From NCBI GenBank assembly GCA_913060675.1, contig CAJXUS010000008.1, forward strand, positions 1 to 64,000: 64,000 nt of DNA, given 5' to 3'. Numbering within the stretch: the stretch's first letter is position 1; each line of letters opens with the position of its first letter. The notes under the pieces were generated by a model. That model did not search any database, was not told the origin of the DNA, and saw only the letters and a program-made list of their open reading frames with translations. The stretch comes from an uncultured Rhodospirillales bacterium (GTDB lineage Bacteria; Pseudomonadota; Alphaproteobacteria; Kiloniellales; Kiloniellaceae). Shown one piece after another: positions 37,535 to 46,784 of this stretch. Both the position numbers and the translations under genes were made by a program.

Positions 37535-37996
37535 ATGCACCATCATGACCTAACCCCCCTACTTCGCGCTACTGTCGGATTCGATCGCATGATGACTATG
37601 CTCGATACAGCAAAGCGTGTGGATAACACCGCCTCCAACTTCCCTCCCTATAATATCGAAAAAACAGACGAGGATGCCTATCGCATCACCATGGCCCTGG
37701 CTGGTTTTTCCGAAGATGAGCTGGAAGTTACTTTAAAAGAAAATTCTCTTCTGGTTATCGGGCAAAAGGATAAAGAACCAGATCAAACGGCGACCTACTT
37801 ACATCAAGGCATCGCTAATCGCTCTTTCCAAAAGAGCTTTGATCTCGCGGATCACATCAAAGTAACCGGCGCAAATCTTGAGAACGGTCTTTTAATCATA
37901 GATCTTGCGAGGGAAATTCCGGAATCAAAGAAACCTAAAAGCATTCCCATTATGACATCTATCGGGAATAAACCGGAATTGCTGGATAAGGGCTAA
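37535..37996 (+). CDS. Small heat-shock protein, Hsp20/IbpA family
   Basis: An ATP-independent holding chaperone of 153 residues. The ATG at 37535 follows GGAGAACAAGCA and gives MHHHDLTPLLRATVGFDRMM, like IbpA (MRNFDLSPLYRSAIGFDRL). The alpha-crystallin domain spans about 32-125 with YNIEKTDEDAYRITMALAGFSEDELEVTLKENSLLVIGQK, and ends with NGLLIIDLAREIPE, the conserved A-x-x-x-n-GvL-like strand. Expression is likely controlled by the leader thermometer. A strong terminator follows. Confidence 0.94.
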   Translation: MHHHDLTPLLRATVGFDRMMTMLDTAKRVDNTASNFPPYNIEKTDEDAYRITMALAGFSEDELEVTLKENSLLVIGQKDKEPDQTATYLHQGIANRSFQKSFDLADHIKVTGANLENGLLIIDLAREIPESKKPKSIPIMTSIGNKPELLDKG

Positions 37997-38034
37997 TCGC
38001 TCTTACGAACTGAACCTTCCCCAGAGACGCCAAA

Positions 38035-38069
38035 GGCCGGGCTTTAAGCCCGGCCAATAATTTTTTTTT
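38035..38069 (+). terminator. Rho-independent terminator after hsp20
   Basis: GGCCGGGCTTTAAGCCCGGCC (38035-38055) followed by AATAATTTTTTTTT. A strong terminator ending the hsp20 transcript. Confidence 0.94.
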
Positions 38070-38535
38070 GGCATTAATTCAACAAACGCTACGATTATAA
38101 ATGCGTAGTCTTTTTGTCCACCCTGTCAACTTGCCTTGTTACGCAAGAGGTTATGAAGACTCGAGGCTACAGTCAAGGTCTTGTTTTTATTTTTGACACT
38201 TTTAAGACAAAGAATGCCTTTTTTGACATACTTTCCAGTTTATTTTTGACAAAAAAAGACCGCCGGTAAAAACCGGCGGCAAGTCAACAGGGAGGCATCG
38301 TAATAAACTAAATAGATAATAAACTAACTAAAAACTCTGTGTTGATATTATAAGATTATAACAAACCAACTAAAAATTGGTTAACATCAAAAATATCGTT
38401 TCCATTAATAATGATTTAAGAACGAATTTTATAATTACAAGTGCAAAAAAAAAGAAGCCTCAAGAAAAAAAGACTCCTCATACTAACAGCAACTATAAGA
38501 AGGCGAATAAATAGCAATAATAATAACTTGAGTTA
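38070..38535. other. Gene-free AT-rich stretch with repeats and a minus-strand terminator
   Basis: No convincing gene was found. The 9-mer TTTTTGACA occurs three times (38190-38198, 38220-38228, 38243-38251). A CCGCCGG/CCGGCGG hairpin at 38260-38279 is followed on the minus strand by a seven-T run, so it is a terminator for minus-strand transcription, 256 bp past the bdhA stop. The part from 38281 to 38535 is very A/T-rich with a small AACCAA/TTGGTT inverted repeat near 38365. It could be a long bdhA 3' UTR or an unrecognised small RNA. Confidence 0.5.
38245..38280 (-). terminator. Rho-independent terminator, minus strand
   Basis: On the minus strand GCCGCCGG-TTTTTA-CCGGCGGTC is followed by TTTTTTT. 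The nearest upstream minus-strand gene is bdhA. Confidence 0.88.
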
Positions 38536-39330
38536 CTATTGCGCCATCCATCCGCCATCAATTGAGTACGGCGCACCGGTCATCTGTGATGCCGCGTCCC
38601 CGCACAAGAAAACGGCAAGTTCGCCGATCTGTTCAGGGGTAGAAAAATCCTGCGTTGGGGTTTTTTCTGAAACCAATATCCTTTTTTCCTCTTCAAAACT
38701 CCGACCACTTTCTTTAGCTCGGGCCTCAATCTGAGAACGGACCAGATCAGTTAACACCCAACCTGGGCAAATCGCATTAGCCGTTATCCCTTGTGTCGCC
38801 ACTTCAAGGGCAACAGCTTTAGTTAAACCGACAACACCGTGTTTTGCCGCAACATACGCTGACTTATTCGCAGAAGCAGTCAATCCGTGGGCAGAAGCTA
38901 CATTTATAATTCTTCCCCACCGCTTGTCTTTCATACCCGGCAACGCAGCCTTGATCGAATGAAACGCCGAAGAGAGATTGATCGCAATTACCGCATCCCA
39001 ACGATCTTCCGGGAACTCATCAATTGGGGCGACATTTTGAATGCCAGCATTATTCACAAGAATATCAACACCGCCATACAGATCTTGCGCTTGGCGAATA
39101 AGGTTCCGAATTTCTTCTGGCTTTGACATATCTGCCCCAGAATAGGCGACCCGCACCCCAAAATCAGACTTAAGTTGATCTTCTAAGCTTGAGATCTCAT
39201 CTCTATTACCAAATCCATTGAGCATGATATCAACACCTTGAGCAGCAAGCCGTTCTGCAATGCCTTTACCTATTCCGCTGGTCGAACCTGTAATGACTGC
39301 TGCTCTCCCTTTGAGGCCGGGCATAAGCAT
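38536..39330 (-). CDS. bdhA: 3-hydroxybutyrate dehydrogenase
   Basis: Short-chain dehydrogenase of 264 residues that oxidises 3-hydroxybutyrate to acetoacetate with NAD, in polyhydroxybutyrate turnover. The Rossmann motif is VITGSTSGIGKGIAERL, followed by NNAGIQNVAPI, catalytic Tyr and Lys in SAYVAAKHGVVGLTKA, and GITANAICPGWVLTDLV. These, and the C-terminal QMTGAPYSIDGGWMAQ, are typical of bacterial BdhA. An internal ATG two codons later is possible. It follows the AEC transporter by 35 bp, probably one transcript. Confidence 0.92.
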   Translation of the reverse strand: MLMPGLKGRAAVITGSTSGIGKGIAERLAAQGVDIMLNGFGNRDEISSLEDQLKSDFGVRVAYSGADMSKPEEIRNLIRQAQDLYGGVDILVNNAGIQNVAPIDEFPEDRWDAVIAINLSSAFHSIKAALPGMKDKRWGRIINVASAHGLTASANKSAYVAAKHGVVGLTKAVALEVATQGITANAICPGWVLTDLVRSQIEARAKESGRSFEEEKRILVSEKTPTQDFSTPEQIGELAVFLCGDAASQMTGAPYSIDGGWMAQ

Positions 39331-39365
39331 CTCCTGTTATATTTATATCGCGAGGTTGAGGGACA

Positions 39366-40325
39366 TTATTTGGGAAGAATATTGACATAGTATGCGATTA
39401 ATACCGTAACCGTGACAACCGATAGAATAGTCGAAGACAACACAACTGATGCCGCTCGCGCACTAAAAACACCATACTGCTGCGCCAGAATAAAAACATT
39501 TACCCCTGTCGGCTGGGCAGCAAGGATAACCGCAACGGCAGCCCATAAGGGCGGAACATCAATAACCTGAAAGACCAAAACTGAAACTGCGATCGGGTAC
39601 ACAAGCGTCTTAAGGCCAACGATTAAAAAACTCTGTTTTAAATCTCCGGCCAGTTTGAATCCTGTAAGCGAAACACCAAGTGAAAAAAGCGCACAAGGGA
39701 CAACCGCTCCCCCAAGAATTGACGTAAAACGATCCAGTAAGGCAAAGAGTTCCAAACCCGAAGATTGATAAAGTCCCCCCATGATCAATCCAATGATAAT
39801 CGGGTTTTTGACAATCGAGCTTACAAGAGCCTTCCCCATTGCCTGTACACCATTCCCCCCACCTTGTTCACGCGAAAGGTCGTATTCAGTCAGCATCGAC
39901 GTTAAGGCCATCAATATTGGAGCCTGAAAGGCTATCAGCATGGTAAGAGGAACCATCCCTTCATCTCCAAAGGCAGAATAAATTAACGGAAACCCTAATA
40001 ATAACAAATTACCATAGGTCGCTCCCATCGCCATGACCGCAGCTTCCTTTAGCTGATGCCCATAATAAAACCGACCAAGAAGGGCACTGAATGCAAAGAC
40101 AAGCAGCGACACGCTATAAAAAGAGGCAATCAGCGAAAAATCGAGATCATCCGAAATATTCCCCCGAGCCATAGTTCTAAACAATAGCGCCGGGATGGCG
40201 AGATAATAGACAAAATAGGATAAACCTCTGAGGGCAGAGGCCGTAACCCACTCTTTACGGCCAACAAAATATCCACAAAGAATAATCGCAAATATGGGCA
40301 AAACAATTTCAAGACTTGTGATCAT
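39366..40325 (-). CDS. AEC-family transporter
   Basis: A 319-residue, ten-helix inner-membrane carrier of the auxin efflux carrier family. It begins MITSLEIVLPIFAIILCGYFVGRKEWV and has the N- and C-terminal bundles of five helices. Bacterial AEC proteins are proposed to export or import organic acids such as malate or malonate; with bdhA next door a short organic acid is plausible but not shown. It overlaps the DUF1192 gene by four bases (ATGA). Confidence 0.88.
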   Translation of the reverse strand: MITSLEIVLPIFAIILCGYFVGRKEWVTASALRGLSYFVYYLAIPALLFRTMARGNISDDLDFSLIASFYSVSLLVFAFSALLGRFYYGHQLKEAAVMAMGATYGNLLLLGFPLIYSAFGDEGMVPLTMLIAFQAPILMALTSMLTEYDLSREQGGGNGVQAMGKALVSSIVKNPIIIGLIMGGLYQSSGLELFALLDRFTSILGGAVVPCALFSLGVSLTGFKLAGDLKQSFLIVGLKTLVYPIAVSVLVFQVIDVPPLWAAVAVILAAQPTGVNVFILAQQYGVFSARAASVVLSSTILSVVTVTVLIAYYVNILPK

Positions 40326-40504
40326 GCCTTGAACACACCGTCTAAACCTTGGCGATGTTTTTCTTTCCGATTAATTTCAGCCCGAGCTCGGTCAATCTCC
40401 AATTCTAACTCTTGGATATAGTCCCTAAGTTCCTCGAGCCCCATCGGTTCCAGATCCTTAACCTTGGCCTTAGCTTTTCTAGGTTCCAAATCATCTAGGT
40501 TCAT
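40322..40504 (-). CDS. DUF1192-family small protein
   Basis: A 60-residue protein of an alphaproteobacteria-restricted family. The core LEPMGLEELRDYIQELELEIDRARAEINRK is a short coiled coil, followed by a C-terminal LDGVFKA. Function unknown. It is often found beside the quinone oxidoreductase, which here diverges from it. It overlaps the AEC gene. Confidence 0.88.
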   Translation of the reverse strand: MNLDDLEPRKAKAKVKDLEPMGLEELRDYIQELELEIDRARAEINRKEKHRQGLDGVFKA

Positions 40505-40641
40505 GTCTATCTCCAGATCAAACAGTCTGCGTTTTATTTAATAGCAACTATGTAGCGAGCATATTAGACTGTTCCGCAAAGAGAAAAACAGGATAAATAT
40601 CCCCAAATTATCCCAAAACATCTGAGAGCAGAGGCAAAAAC

Positions 40642-41649
40642 GTGTCCCAACAAATCCCAGAACAAATGTCCGTCGTAGAAATAAAAGAGTTTGGAGATGC
40701 AGATCAACTGGTCCCTTCAAGTCGCCCGGTGCCAGAGCCCTCTGAAAATGAAGTCCTTATAAAAATTGCTTATGCTGGCGTAAATCGTCCAGATGTCATT
40801 CAACGCCGAGGGCTTTATCCTCCTCCTCCAGGAGAATCAGATATTCCTGGCTTGGAAGTTTCAGGTACCGTCGTCAAAACAGGCAAAAATGTCTCTTCAC
40901 TTCATATTGGTGATGACATCACAGCCTTGGTTGGCGGTGGCGGCTACGCTGAATATTGTACCGCCCCTGTAGGGCAGTGTCTCCCAATTCCAAAAGGCTT
41001 TAGCTTGGAGCAGGCGGCCGCCATTCCAGAAACCTATTTCACGGTCTGGAGCAACGTCTTTGATCGTTGTGAGCTCAAATCTGGCGAAACGATATTAATC
41101 CACGGTGGCACCTCAGGAATAGGCACAACCGCGATACAGCTCGCTAAAGCTTTTGGCGCTAAGGTGATCGCGACAGCAGGCAGCGAGGAAAAATGCAACG
41201 CTTGTCTAGAGCTGGGCGCTGACTTAGCGATCAATTATCGGACAGAAGATTTTGTCGGAAAATCTAAGGAGTTCACCAATAAAAAAGGCGTCAATGTCAT
41301 CCTCGACATGGTGGGAGGTGATTACATACAAAAAGACATTTCAGCTTTGGCTATGGATGGCCGCCTCTGTTTTATTGCCTTTTTAGGCGGCCCTGAGGCA
41401 TCTGTTAATTTCATGCCCGTTATGCTCAAGCGCTTAAAAATTACCGGATCAACACTCCGGGCGCGCTCTAAAGAATTCAAAGCGGATGTCGCTCGTAATT
41501 TACAAGAAAAGGTTTGGCCTCTTCTCGCTGCCAATCAGCTTCACCCAGTACTCTATAAAACACTGCCACTTTCTAATGCCTCTGAAGCGCATAAATTAAT
41601 GGAATCATCGAAACATATTGGAAAAATCATGCTAAAGGTGTGTGATTGA
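40642..41649 (+). CDS. NAD(P)H:quinone oxidoreductase, zeta-crystallin/PIG3 type
   Basis: A 335-residue zinc-free medium-chain dehydrogenase. The GroES-like N-domain contains NEVLIKIAYAGVNRPDVIQRRGLYPPPPG (typical of PIG3), and the Rossmann domain contains ILIHGGTSGIGTTAIQLAKAFGAKVIATAGS. It reduces quinones by one electron using NADPH. I start at GTG 40642, preceded by AGAGGC; ATG 40666 is the alternative. It diverges from DUF1192. Confidence 0.93.
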   Translation: MSQQIPEQMSVVEIKEFGDADQLVPSSRPVPEPSENEVLIKIAYAGVNRPDVIQRRGLYPPPPGESDIPGLEVSGTVVKTGKNVSSLHIGDDITALVGGGGYAEYCTAPVGQCLPIPKGFSLEQAAAIPETYFTVWSNVFDRCELKSGETILIHGGTSGIGTTAIQLAKAFGAKVIATAGSEEKCNACLELGADLAINYRTEDFVGKSKEFTNKKGVNVILDMVGGDYIQKDISALAMDGRLCFIAFLGGPEASVNFMPVMLKRLKITGSTLRARSKEFKADVARNLQEKVWPLLAANQLHPVLYKTLPLSNASEAHKLMESSKHIGKIMLKVCD

Positions 41650-41773
41650 GAAAAAATCACCTCATATCTTTATTTCCTGCTTGGCCTCAGAGTATATTCA
41701 GGGTAAGCCACCTGCTGGGTATATATTACCGTAGCCGGCGGACCATTAGACGACGGCACGATTAGGAGAAACA

Positions 41774-42430
41774 ATGTCTCAGCCACTAATGCCAAAAGCG
41801 ACCGCCGTTTGGTTGGTCGAGAATACATCGTTAAGCTTCGAACAAATCGCTGGATTCTGTCAGCTTCACACCTTGGAAATTCAGGGTATTGCTGATGGTG
41901 AAGTCGCGGTTGGCATCCGGGGCATGGACCCCATTGCCAGCTCTCAGCTGACACGCGCTGAAATCGAACGCTGTGAGAAAGATTCGACAAAAACTCTTCG
42001 CTTTTATCAGCAAGAGGGGCTGCCGCAACCTTCTAAACGTACAAAAGGTCCTAGGTATACACCTATCGCCAAGCGCCAGGACAAACCTGACGGAATTTCC
42101 TGGTTGGTACGCCACCATCCAGAATTAACCGACAACCATGTCTCAAAGCTTATCGGCACGACCAAAAAGACCATTCAGGCGATCAGAGATCGTTCCCACT
42201 GGAACATCAGTAACATTCGCCCACGTGATCCTGTATTGCTCGGTCTTTGTAAGCAGGTCGACCTAAACTTGACCATCGACAAAGCTATCAAAGAAGCTGA
42301 AAAAGCTGGCCGTATTATTCCAAAGCCAGAGCCAATTGAAGAAGAAATCGTTCCGATAGAACCCGCACCAGTGGTTGTTGAAGATCCTTATGAGGCCTTC
42401 ACACGTGCCTTCAAGAAAACGGACGATTAA
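41774..42430 (+). CDS. trcR: DUF1013 cell-cycle regulator TrcR
   Basis: 218 residues matching the DUF1013 family, described as TrcR in Sinorhizobium/Brucella-type organisms, where it influences cell-cycle transcription. Residues ~1-70 (MPKATAVWLVENTSLSFEQIAGFCQLHTLEIQGIADGEV) look like a helix-turn-helix. A second half, YTPIAKRQDKPDGISWLVRHHPELTDNHVSKLIGTTKKTIQAIRDRSHWN, has another sigma-like HTH. The C-terminus is Pro/Glu/Ile-rich. GGAGAAACA precedes the ATG. RcdA in the same window fits an active CtrA-type network. A terminator follows. Confidence 0.88.
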   Translation: MSQPLMPKATAVWLVENTSLSFEQIAGFCQLHTLEIQGIADGEVAVGIRGMDPIASSQLTRAEIERCEKDSTKTLRFYQQEGLPQPSKRTKGPRYTPIAKRQDKPDGISWLVRHHPELTDNHVSKLIGTTKKTIQAIRDRSHWNISNIRPRDPVLLGLCKQVDLNLTIDKAIKEAEKAGRIIPKPEPIEEEIVPIEPAPVVVEDPYEAFTRAFKKTDD

Positions 42431-42452
42431 AGCAAGTCACATTAGAATTCCC

Positions 42453-42486
42453 AAAGGCCTCTTCATCGAAGGGGCCTTTTCTTTTG
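42453..42486 (+). terminator. Rho-independent terminator after trcR
   Basis: AAAGGCCTCTTC-ATC-GAAGGGGCCTTTT with a following TCTTTT, 22 bp past the trcR stop. Confidence 0.85.
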
Positions 42487-42521
42487 CGCAAAAAAAAGCC
42501 CGATCAAATACTGATCGGGCA
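42485..42521 (-). terminator. Rho-independent terminator for prpE
   Basis: On the minus strand GCCCGATCA-GTATT-TGATCGGGC is followed by TTTTTTTT. It faces the trcR terminator and ends transcripts from prpE, about 120 nt after its stop. A further perfect inverted repeat, CCTTCATCA/TGATGAAGG (42598-42620), lies between. Confidence 0.88.
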
Positions 42522-42639
42522 AGTCTGGCGATAATACTCCATAAGAAACATCTTTACGGAGCATGGTCAGCGCAGGATCACAAAACCTACGCTGCCCCCT
42601 TCATCAACATATGATGAAGGAATAGGAATAATATCTATC

Positions 42640-44538
42640 CTAGGCGGGCTCAGCGTAGCCCAGTCCCTTAAGGGCAATCGTTATTTCATCTAAAATCACA
42701 GGATCATCGATTGTGGCCGGCACTTTATAGTCTTCGCTGTCGGCAATTTTCCGCATTGTTGCTCGAAGAATTTTCCCCGATCTTGTCTTGGGTAGTCGGC
42801 CAACAACAGCAGCTAATTTAAAAGCCGCGACAGGTCCAATTTCTTTACGGACCTTTTGCACAACCTCACTGATTACTTCGTCATGGGAACGATCAGCTCC
42901 GGCCTTCAAGACCATAAAGCCCAATGGCAATTGACCCTTAAGCTTATCTGCCACACCAATAACGGCACACTCTGAAACATCATCATGCGCGGCCAATACT
43001 TCCTCCATAGCCCCGGTCGACAAACGGTGCCCAGCCACGTTAATAATGTCATCAGTCCGTGACATCACAAAAATGTAGCCGTTCTCATCCTTGTAACCTG
43101 CATCTCCGGTTTCGTAGTAACCCGGGAAGGTACTGAGATAAGCCTCGTGGTGCCTTTCTGGCGCATTCCATAGAGTGGAAAACGTGCCCGGAGGAAGGGG
43201 CAAACTACATACGATTGCACCGATATCCCCCGCCTCGACTTCATTATGATCGCTATCAAGAATACGAACATCCCATCCGGGAACACATCTCGCTGGCGAC
43301 CCCGCCACGATAGGCAGTTGCTCAATCCCCAAGCAATTTGAAGCGATCGGCCACCCTGTTTCTGTTTGCCACCAGTGATCGATCACAGGAACTTTCAACT
43401 TTTCCAAAGCCCAATTGAGCGTATCAGGATCACACCGCTCTCCGGCAAGAAAAAGAGTTTTAAAACAAGAGAGATCATATTTATCAAGATATGTTGCGTC
43501 GGGATCTTGTTGACGAATAGCCCGAAAAGCAGTCGGCGCAGTAAAGAGTACAGAAACCTTGTGTTCAGATATGACCCGCCAGAATGCACCTGGATCTGGT
43601 GTCCCAACTGGCTTTCCCTCATACATCACAGATGTCGCGCCGTACATGAGGGGCCCATAGACAATATAAGAATGACCAACAACCCACCCAACGTCCGACG
43701 CACCCCAAAAAACATCCCCAGGCTCGACATTATAGATATTCTTCATCGACCAGTGGAGAGCAACGGCATGGCCGCCATTATCACGAACAATGCCTTTTGG
43801 CTGACCAGTGGTTCCAGAAGTATAGAGGATATAGAGAGGATCAGTTGCCGCGACAGGTACACAATCTTTCTCAGAAGCCTGACTTTCAGCTTCGCTCCAA
43901 TCGACATCTCGACCATCAATCATAGAGGCTTTGGCTTGTGAGCGCTGCCAAACGATACAATGTGCAGGCTTATTGACCGATAGCTCAATCGCCTGATCAA
44001 GGAGGGGCTTATAAGAGATCACCTTATTGACCTCAATACCACAAGATGCCGTAATAATTACCTTTGGTTGGCAATCATCTATTCGCGTCGCCAACTCGTT
44101 TGCAGCAAAACCACCAAACACCACTGAATGAACGGCACCGATTCGAGCGCAAGCCAGCATGGCTATAGCGGCCTCAAGAATCATTGGCATGTAGATGATA
44201 ACCCGGTCACCTTTTTGGACATTGAGATTGTCCAAAGCACCCGCAAATTTAGAAACCCGCTGTAACAGATTTGAATAAGTTATTTTCTCTTTTGTATTTG
44301 TAACAGGGCTATCATAGATGAGCGCGACCTGGTCACCACGCCCCTTCGCGACATGACGGTCGAGGGCGTTATAACAAGTATTGAGCTCTCCGCCTTGAAA
44401 CCAGCGATAAAATGGTGCTGCACTATCATCCAGCACTTTTTCATACGGTTTAAACCAATCAATATTTTCCGCTGCCTCAGCCCAAAAAATTTCTGGCTCG
44501 GACAAAGAGCGCGCTTGCACTTCATCAAAAAGACCCAT
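42640..44538 (-). CDS. prpE: Propionyl-CoA synthetase
   Basis: AMP-forming acyl-CoA synthetase of 632 residues, close to acetyl-CoA synthetase but of the PrpE type: MGLFDEVQARSLSEPEIFWAEAAENIDW. ATP-binding motif YILYTSGTTGQPKGIV, TETGWPIASNCLG, YYETGDAGYKDENGYIFVMSRTDDIINVAGHRLSTGAMEEV and the catalytic lysine in RLPKTRSGKILRATMR are all intact. The ATG at 44538 (MGLF) is preferred to 44550. It is alone on its strand here and no prpBC genes are in the window. Confidence 0.93.
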   Translation of the reverse strand: MGLFDEVQARSLSEPEIFWAEAAENIDWFKPYEKVLDDSAAPFYRWFQGGELNTCYNALDRHVAKGRGDQVALIYDSPVTNTKEKITYSNLLQRVSKFAGALDNLNVQKGDRVIIYMPMILEAAIAMLACARIGAVHSVVFGGFAANELATRIDDCQPKVIITASCGIEVNKVISYKPLLDQAIELSVNKPAHCIVWQRSQAKASMIDGRDVDWSEAESQASEKDCVPVAATDPLYILYTSGTTGQPKGIVRDNGGHAVALHWSMKNIYNVEPGDVFWGASDVGWVVGHSYIVYGPLMYGATSVMYEGKPVGTPDPGAFWRVISEHKVSVLFTAPTAFRAIRQQDPDATYLDKYDLSCFKTLFLAGERCDPDTLNWALEKLKVPVIDHWWQTETGWPIASNCLGIEQLPIVAGSPARCVPGWDVRILDSDHNEVEAGDIGAIVCSLPLPPGTFSTLWNAPERHHEAYLSTFPGYYETGDAGYKDENGYIFVMSRTDDIINVAGHRLSTGAMEEVLAAHDDVSECAVIGVADKLKGQLPLGFMVLKAGADRSHDEVISEVVQKVRKEIGPVAAFKLAAVVGRLPKTRSGKILRATMRKIADSEDYKVPATIDDPVILDEITIALKGLGYAEPA

Positions 44539-44702
44539 GGTGTGTCCCAACTTTTTTATAATTTTATGTTCTTAAGCTCTCTAGCCTCCCAGACCAGATT
44601 ACTTAGAGTGCTGCATATTCTGCACATGATCAAACCTCGTTGCTTGCAATGGCTTTCAATTGAAAATAATTTTACAAGATATTTACAAGATATACGAAAC
44701 CA

Positions 44703-44742
44703 TAAAAAAACCCGCCCTGTTAAATTCACAGAGCGGGTTTGC
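44703..44742 (-). terminator. Rho-independent terminator after YdcH-type gene
   Basis: On the minus strand AAACCCGCTCTGT-GAATTTA-ACAGGGCGGGTTT is followed by TTTT. It lies 55 nt after the stop of the small gene at 44795. Confidence 0.9.
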
Positions 44743-44794
44743 TATTTTGTATTTTTATAAGCAACGGACATTTTAATCCAAAGCTTCTGCCGCG

Positions 44795-44965
44795 TTAATG
44801 TGGATCCCTCAATTGCGTCATCTCATCTTTAACGTGAAGTTTTTGCTTCTTCAGCGACATGATTAGGGATTCATCGGGATGTGGGCGCTGATTCTCCTGA
44901 CAGATAGCGCTCTCTAAAGTACCGTGTTTTGTACGTAAGGACTCAATGCGTTGGGCAGTGGCCAT
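44795..44965 (-). CDS. YdcH/DUF465-family small protein
   Basis: A 56-residue protein too short for most gene callers. It reads MATAQRIESLRTKHGTLESA..., then ENQRPHPDES and LKKQKLHVKDEM, matching the YdcH/DUF465 pattern of two helices joined by a short Pro-rich loop. GGGAGA lies five bases before the ATG, and a terminator follows the stop, so it is a complete transcription unit. Members are small coiled-coil proteins of unknown function. A second member lies at 46785. Confidence 0.85.
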   Translation of the reverse strand: MATAQRIESLRTKHGTLESAICQENQRPHPDESLIMSLKKQKLHVKDEMTQLRDPH

Positions 44966-45345
44966 ATTCGTCTCCCTTTAGTTCCGTAGTTGCACCTGCA
45001 GCTTCAAAAAAATGTCACGACAACTTTTTGCTCTTAATATTTTCCCAGCAAAAAACACTACGCAGAATACCCTCCGTAGTTACAAGCAACCGTGATGTTA
45101 GAAATAACCATCAAATCATGAATAGGCAAAGAACTGACAACTAGCCGAAAGCTCGGCTTTAGTGTATGGGATGTTTTCAGAGCGTCCCAAACGCATTTAT
45201 TTTGCCAATTTTGTACCAACTCAAGCCCAATAACATTTTTGAGAAGACAGCGTATAAATTATGGTAGACCTGTCCAAAGAGCTTGCCAAGGGGCTTGGTA
45301 CATTTAATTTCATTAATTCTTCACAAATGTGAAAGATTGTTACGC
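44966..45345. other. Divergent intergenic region
   Basis: 380 bp between the YdcH-type gene and ubiX. I see no gene. An AGCCGA-AAGC-TCGGCT hairpin occurs near 45143-45158. An open frame reaches back to 45283 in the ubiX frame but lacks family sequence and a ribosome site. It should contain promoters for both flanking genes. Confidence 0.5.
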
Positions 45346-45927
45346 ATGACTAAAGAGAGAATTATCATCGGCATTAGTGGTGCAAGTGGCATCACTTATG
45401 GCATTCGGCTGTTGCAAATTTTAAAAACCATGCCGATTGAAACTCACTTAATCATGAGTAAATCCGCAGAAATAACATTAGCTTACGAAAGTGATCTAAA
45501 AGTTTCTGACGTTAAAAATCTGGCTGATGTAAATCATAACATCAATGACATTGCCGCATGCCTTTCCAGTGGCTCATACAAGACATTGGGCATGATTGTC
45601 GCACCTTGCTCAATTCGGTCAATGTCAGAGATATCTAGCGGCGTTACCTCGAGTCTTTTAACGCGCGCTGCAGACGTAATATTAAAGGAGCACCGTAAAC
45701 TGGTACTCATGGTTCGGGAAACCCCCCTTCACACTGGGCATCTTCGCACCTTGGTAAACCTATCTGAAATCGGCGCCATTATTGCCCCCCCTGTCCCAGC
45801 CTTTTATGCAAAACCAGACAGCCTAGAAGAAATGGTCGATTATACGCTCGGAAGAGTACTTGATATGTTTGACATTGAAATTCCAGGAATGAACCGTTGG
45901 GACGAAAACAGTAAAAAGCGTCCCTAG
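45346..45927 (+). CDS. ubiX: Flavin prenyltransferase UbiX
   Basis: 193 residues that make prenylated FMN, the cofactor for UbiD decarboxylases in ubiquinone synthesis. Starts MTKERIIIGISGASGITYGIRLLQIL with the flavin-binding GASG, then IVAPCSIRSMSEISSGVTSSLLTRAADVILKE and the C-terminal LVLMVRETPLHTGHLRTLVNLSEIGAIIAPPVPAFY with the prenyl-binding Arg/Tyr region. The ATG at 45346 aligns with family starts. Coq9, another ubiquinone factor, lies at 50728. Confidence 0.95.
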   Translation: MTKERIIIGISGASGITYGIRLLQILKTMPIETHLIMSKSAEITLAYESDLKVSDVKNLADVNHNINDIAACLSSGSYKTLGMIVAPCSIRSMSEISSGVTSSLLTRAADVILKEHRKLVLMVRETPLHTGHLRTLVNLSEIGAIIAPPVPAFYAKPDSLEEMVDYTLGRVLDMFDIEIPGMNRWDENSKKRP

Positions 45928-45990
45928 GCTCTGAATTTATTCACCCAGTAGAACTGACGTAGAGACCACTAAAGCGAACGGCTGGCCTTC

Positions 45991-46536
45991 TTACTGAAAT
46001 AACCATACAGCCTCTAAAGGCGGGAGGTCTGGAAAACCACCTCTGACGATTGCAGCTAAATCCGCACAGTCGACGGTTCCGATGGCTTCAATCTCACACA
46101 ACTCCAGATACAAGACCATATTTTTAGCCGCGATCTCAGACGACGGTAGATCTGTTGGCCGCAGTGTGAGTTGCAGGTGCATATAATTTTGCTGCAACGC
46201 TTCGGCCCAGAGCTCTGCATCTTTAACATTTTGGCGCAGATCATCCGTATGACGAAACCCATTAACGGTTTCAGCTTTCATCCAAGTCCGCACATCTCTG
46301 AGAGGTTGGATCACATGATCTCGCCATTGCTCTATTCCAGAGATTAAGTTTGAGAGTTCAGATGTCTTCAATTCTTTCCCACAGATCCCAGCCCAACAAC
46401 AAAACAGTAACAAATTCACATCAAGATCATATTTATCCTGTAGGACGAGACACGCAGGTGCGACACCCTGTTGTCCATAGACATCAAGAGAGAAGTTCCA
46501 AAAGGGATTTGTCGGTAACTGGGTTTGATCAAACAT
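45991..46536 (-). CDS. TIGR02444/DUF2390-family protein
   Basis: 181 residues of a conserved, mostly helical cytosolic family of unknown function. The family opening NPFWNFSLDVYGQQGVAPACLVLQDKYDLDVNLLLFCCWAG and the motif WRDHVIQPLRDVRTWMK are clear. It converges with ubiX (63 bp) and diverges from the second YdcH-type gene. Confidence 0.85.
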   Translation of the reverse strand: MFDQTQLPTNPFWNFSLDVYGQQGVAPACLVLQDKYDLDVNLLLFCCWAGICGKELKTSELSNLISGIEQWRDHVIQPLRDVRTWMKAETVNGFRHTDDLRQNVKDAELWAEALQQNYMHLQLTLRPTDLPSSEIAAKNMVLYLELCEIEAIGTVDCADLAAIVRGGFPDLPPLEAVWLFQ

Positions 46537-46784
46537 CTTTAATTATTTTGTAACACGGCAATTTTCAGCCCAGAAATTTGGACAACGATATATAACAGAG
46601 GCAGTTATCAGGTCGATTCGCTTGTTGAGCAATGCAATTCTCATTCTCATCATTCCCCCCAAACGTACCGCCTAGGGCTGTTTTTACGAAATCCGCACAA
46701 CAGAAATACCATTCATGTAATTCTCCTCATACTAAACCTATTCTTATTTTCAAAGTCAGAGTATAACTATTCCCTTCATTTAAC

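Noticed and set aside
38441-38734. 97-codon plus-strand frame overlapping bdhA
   Set aside because: Half of it is antisense to the end of bdhA and the rest is AT-rich low complexity.
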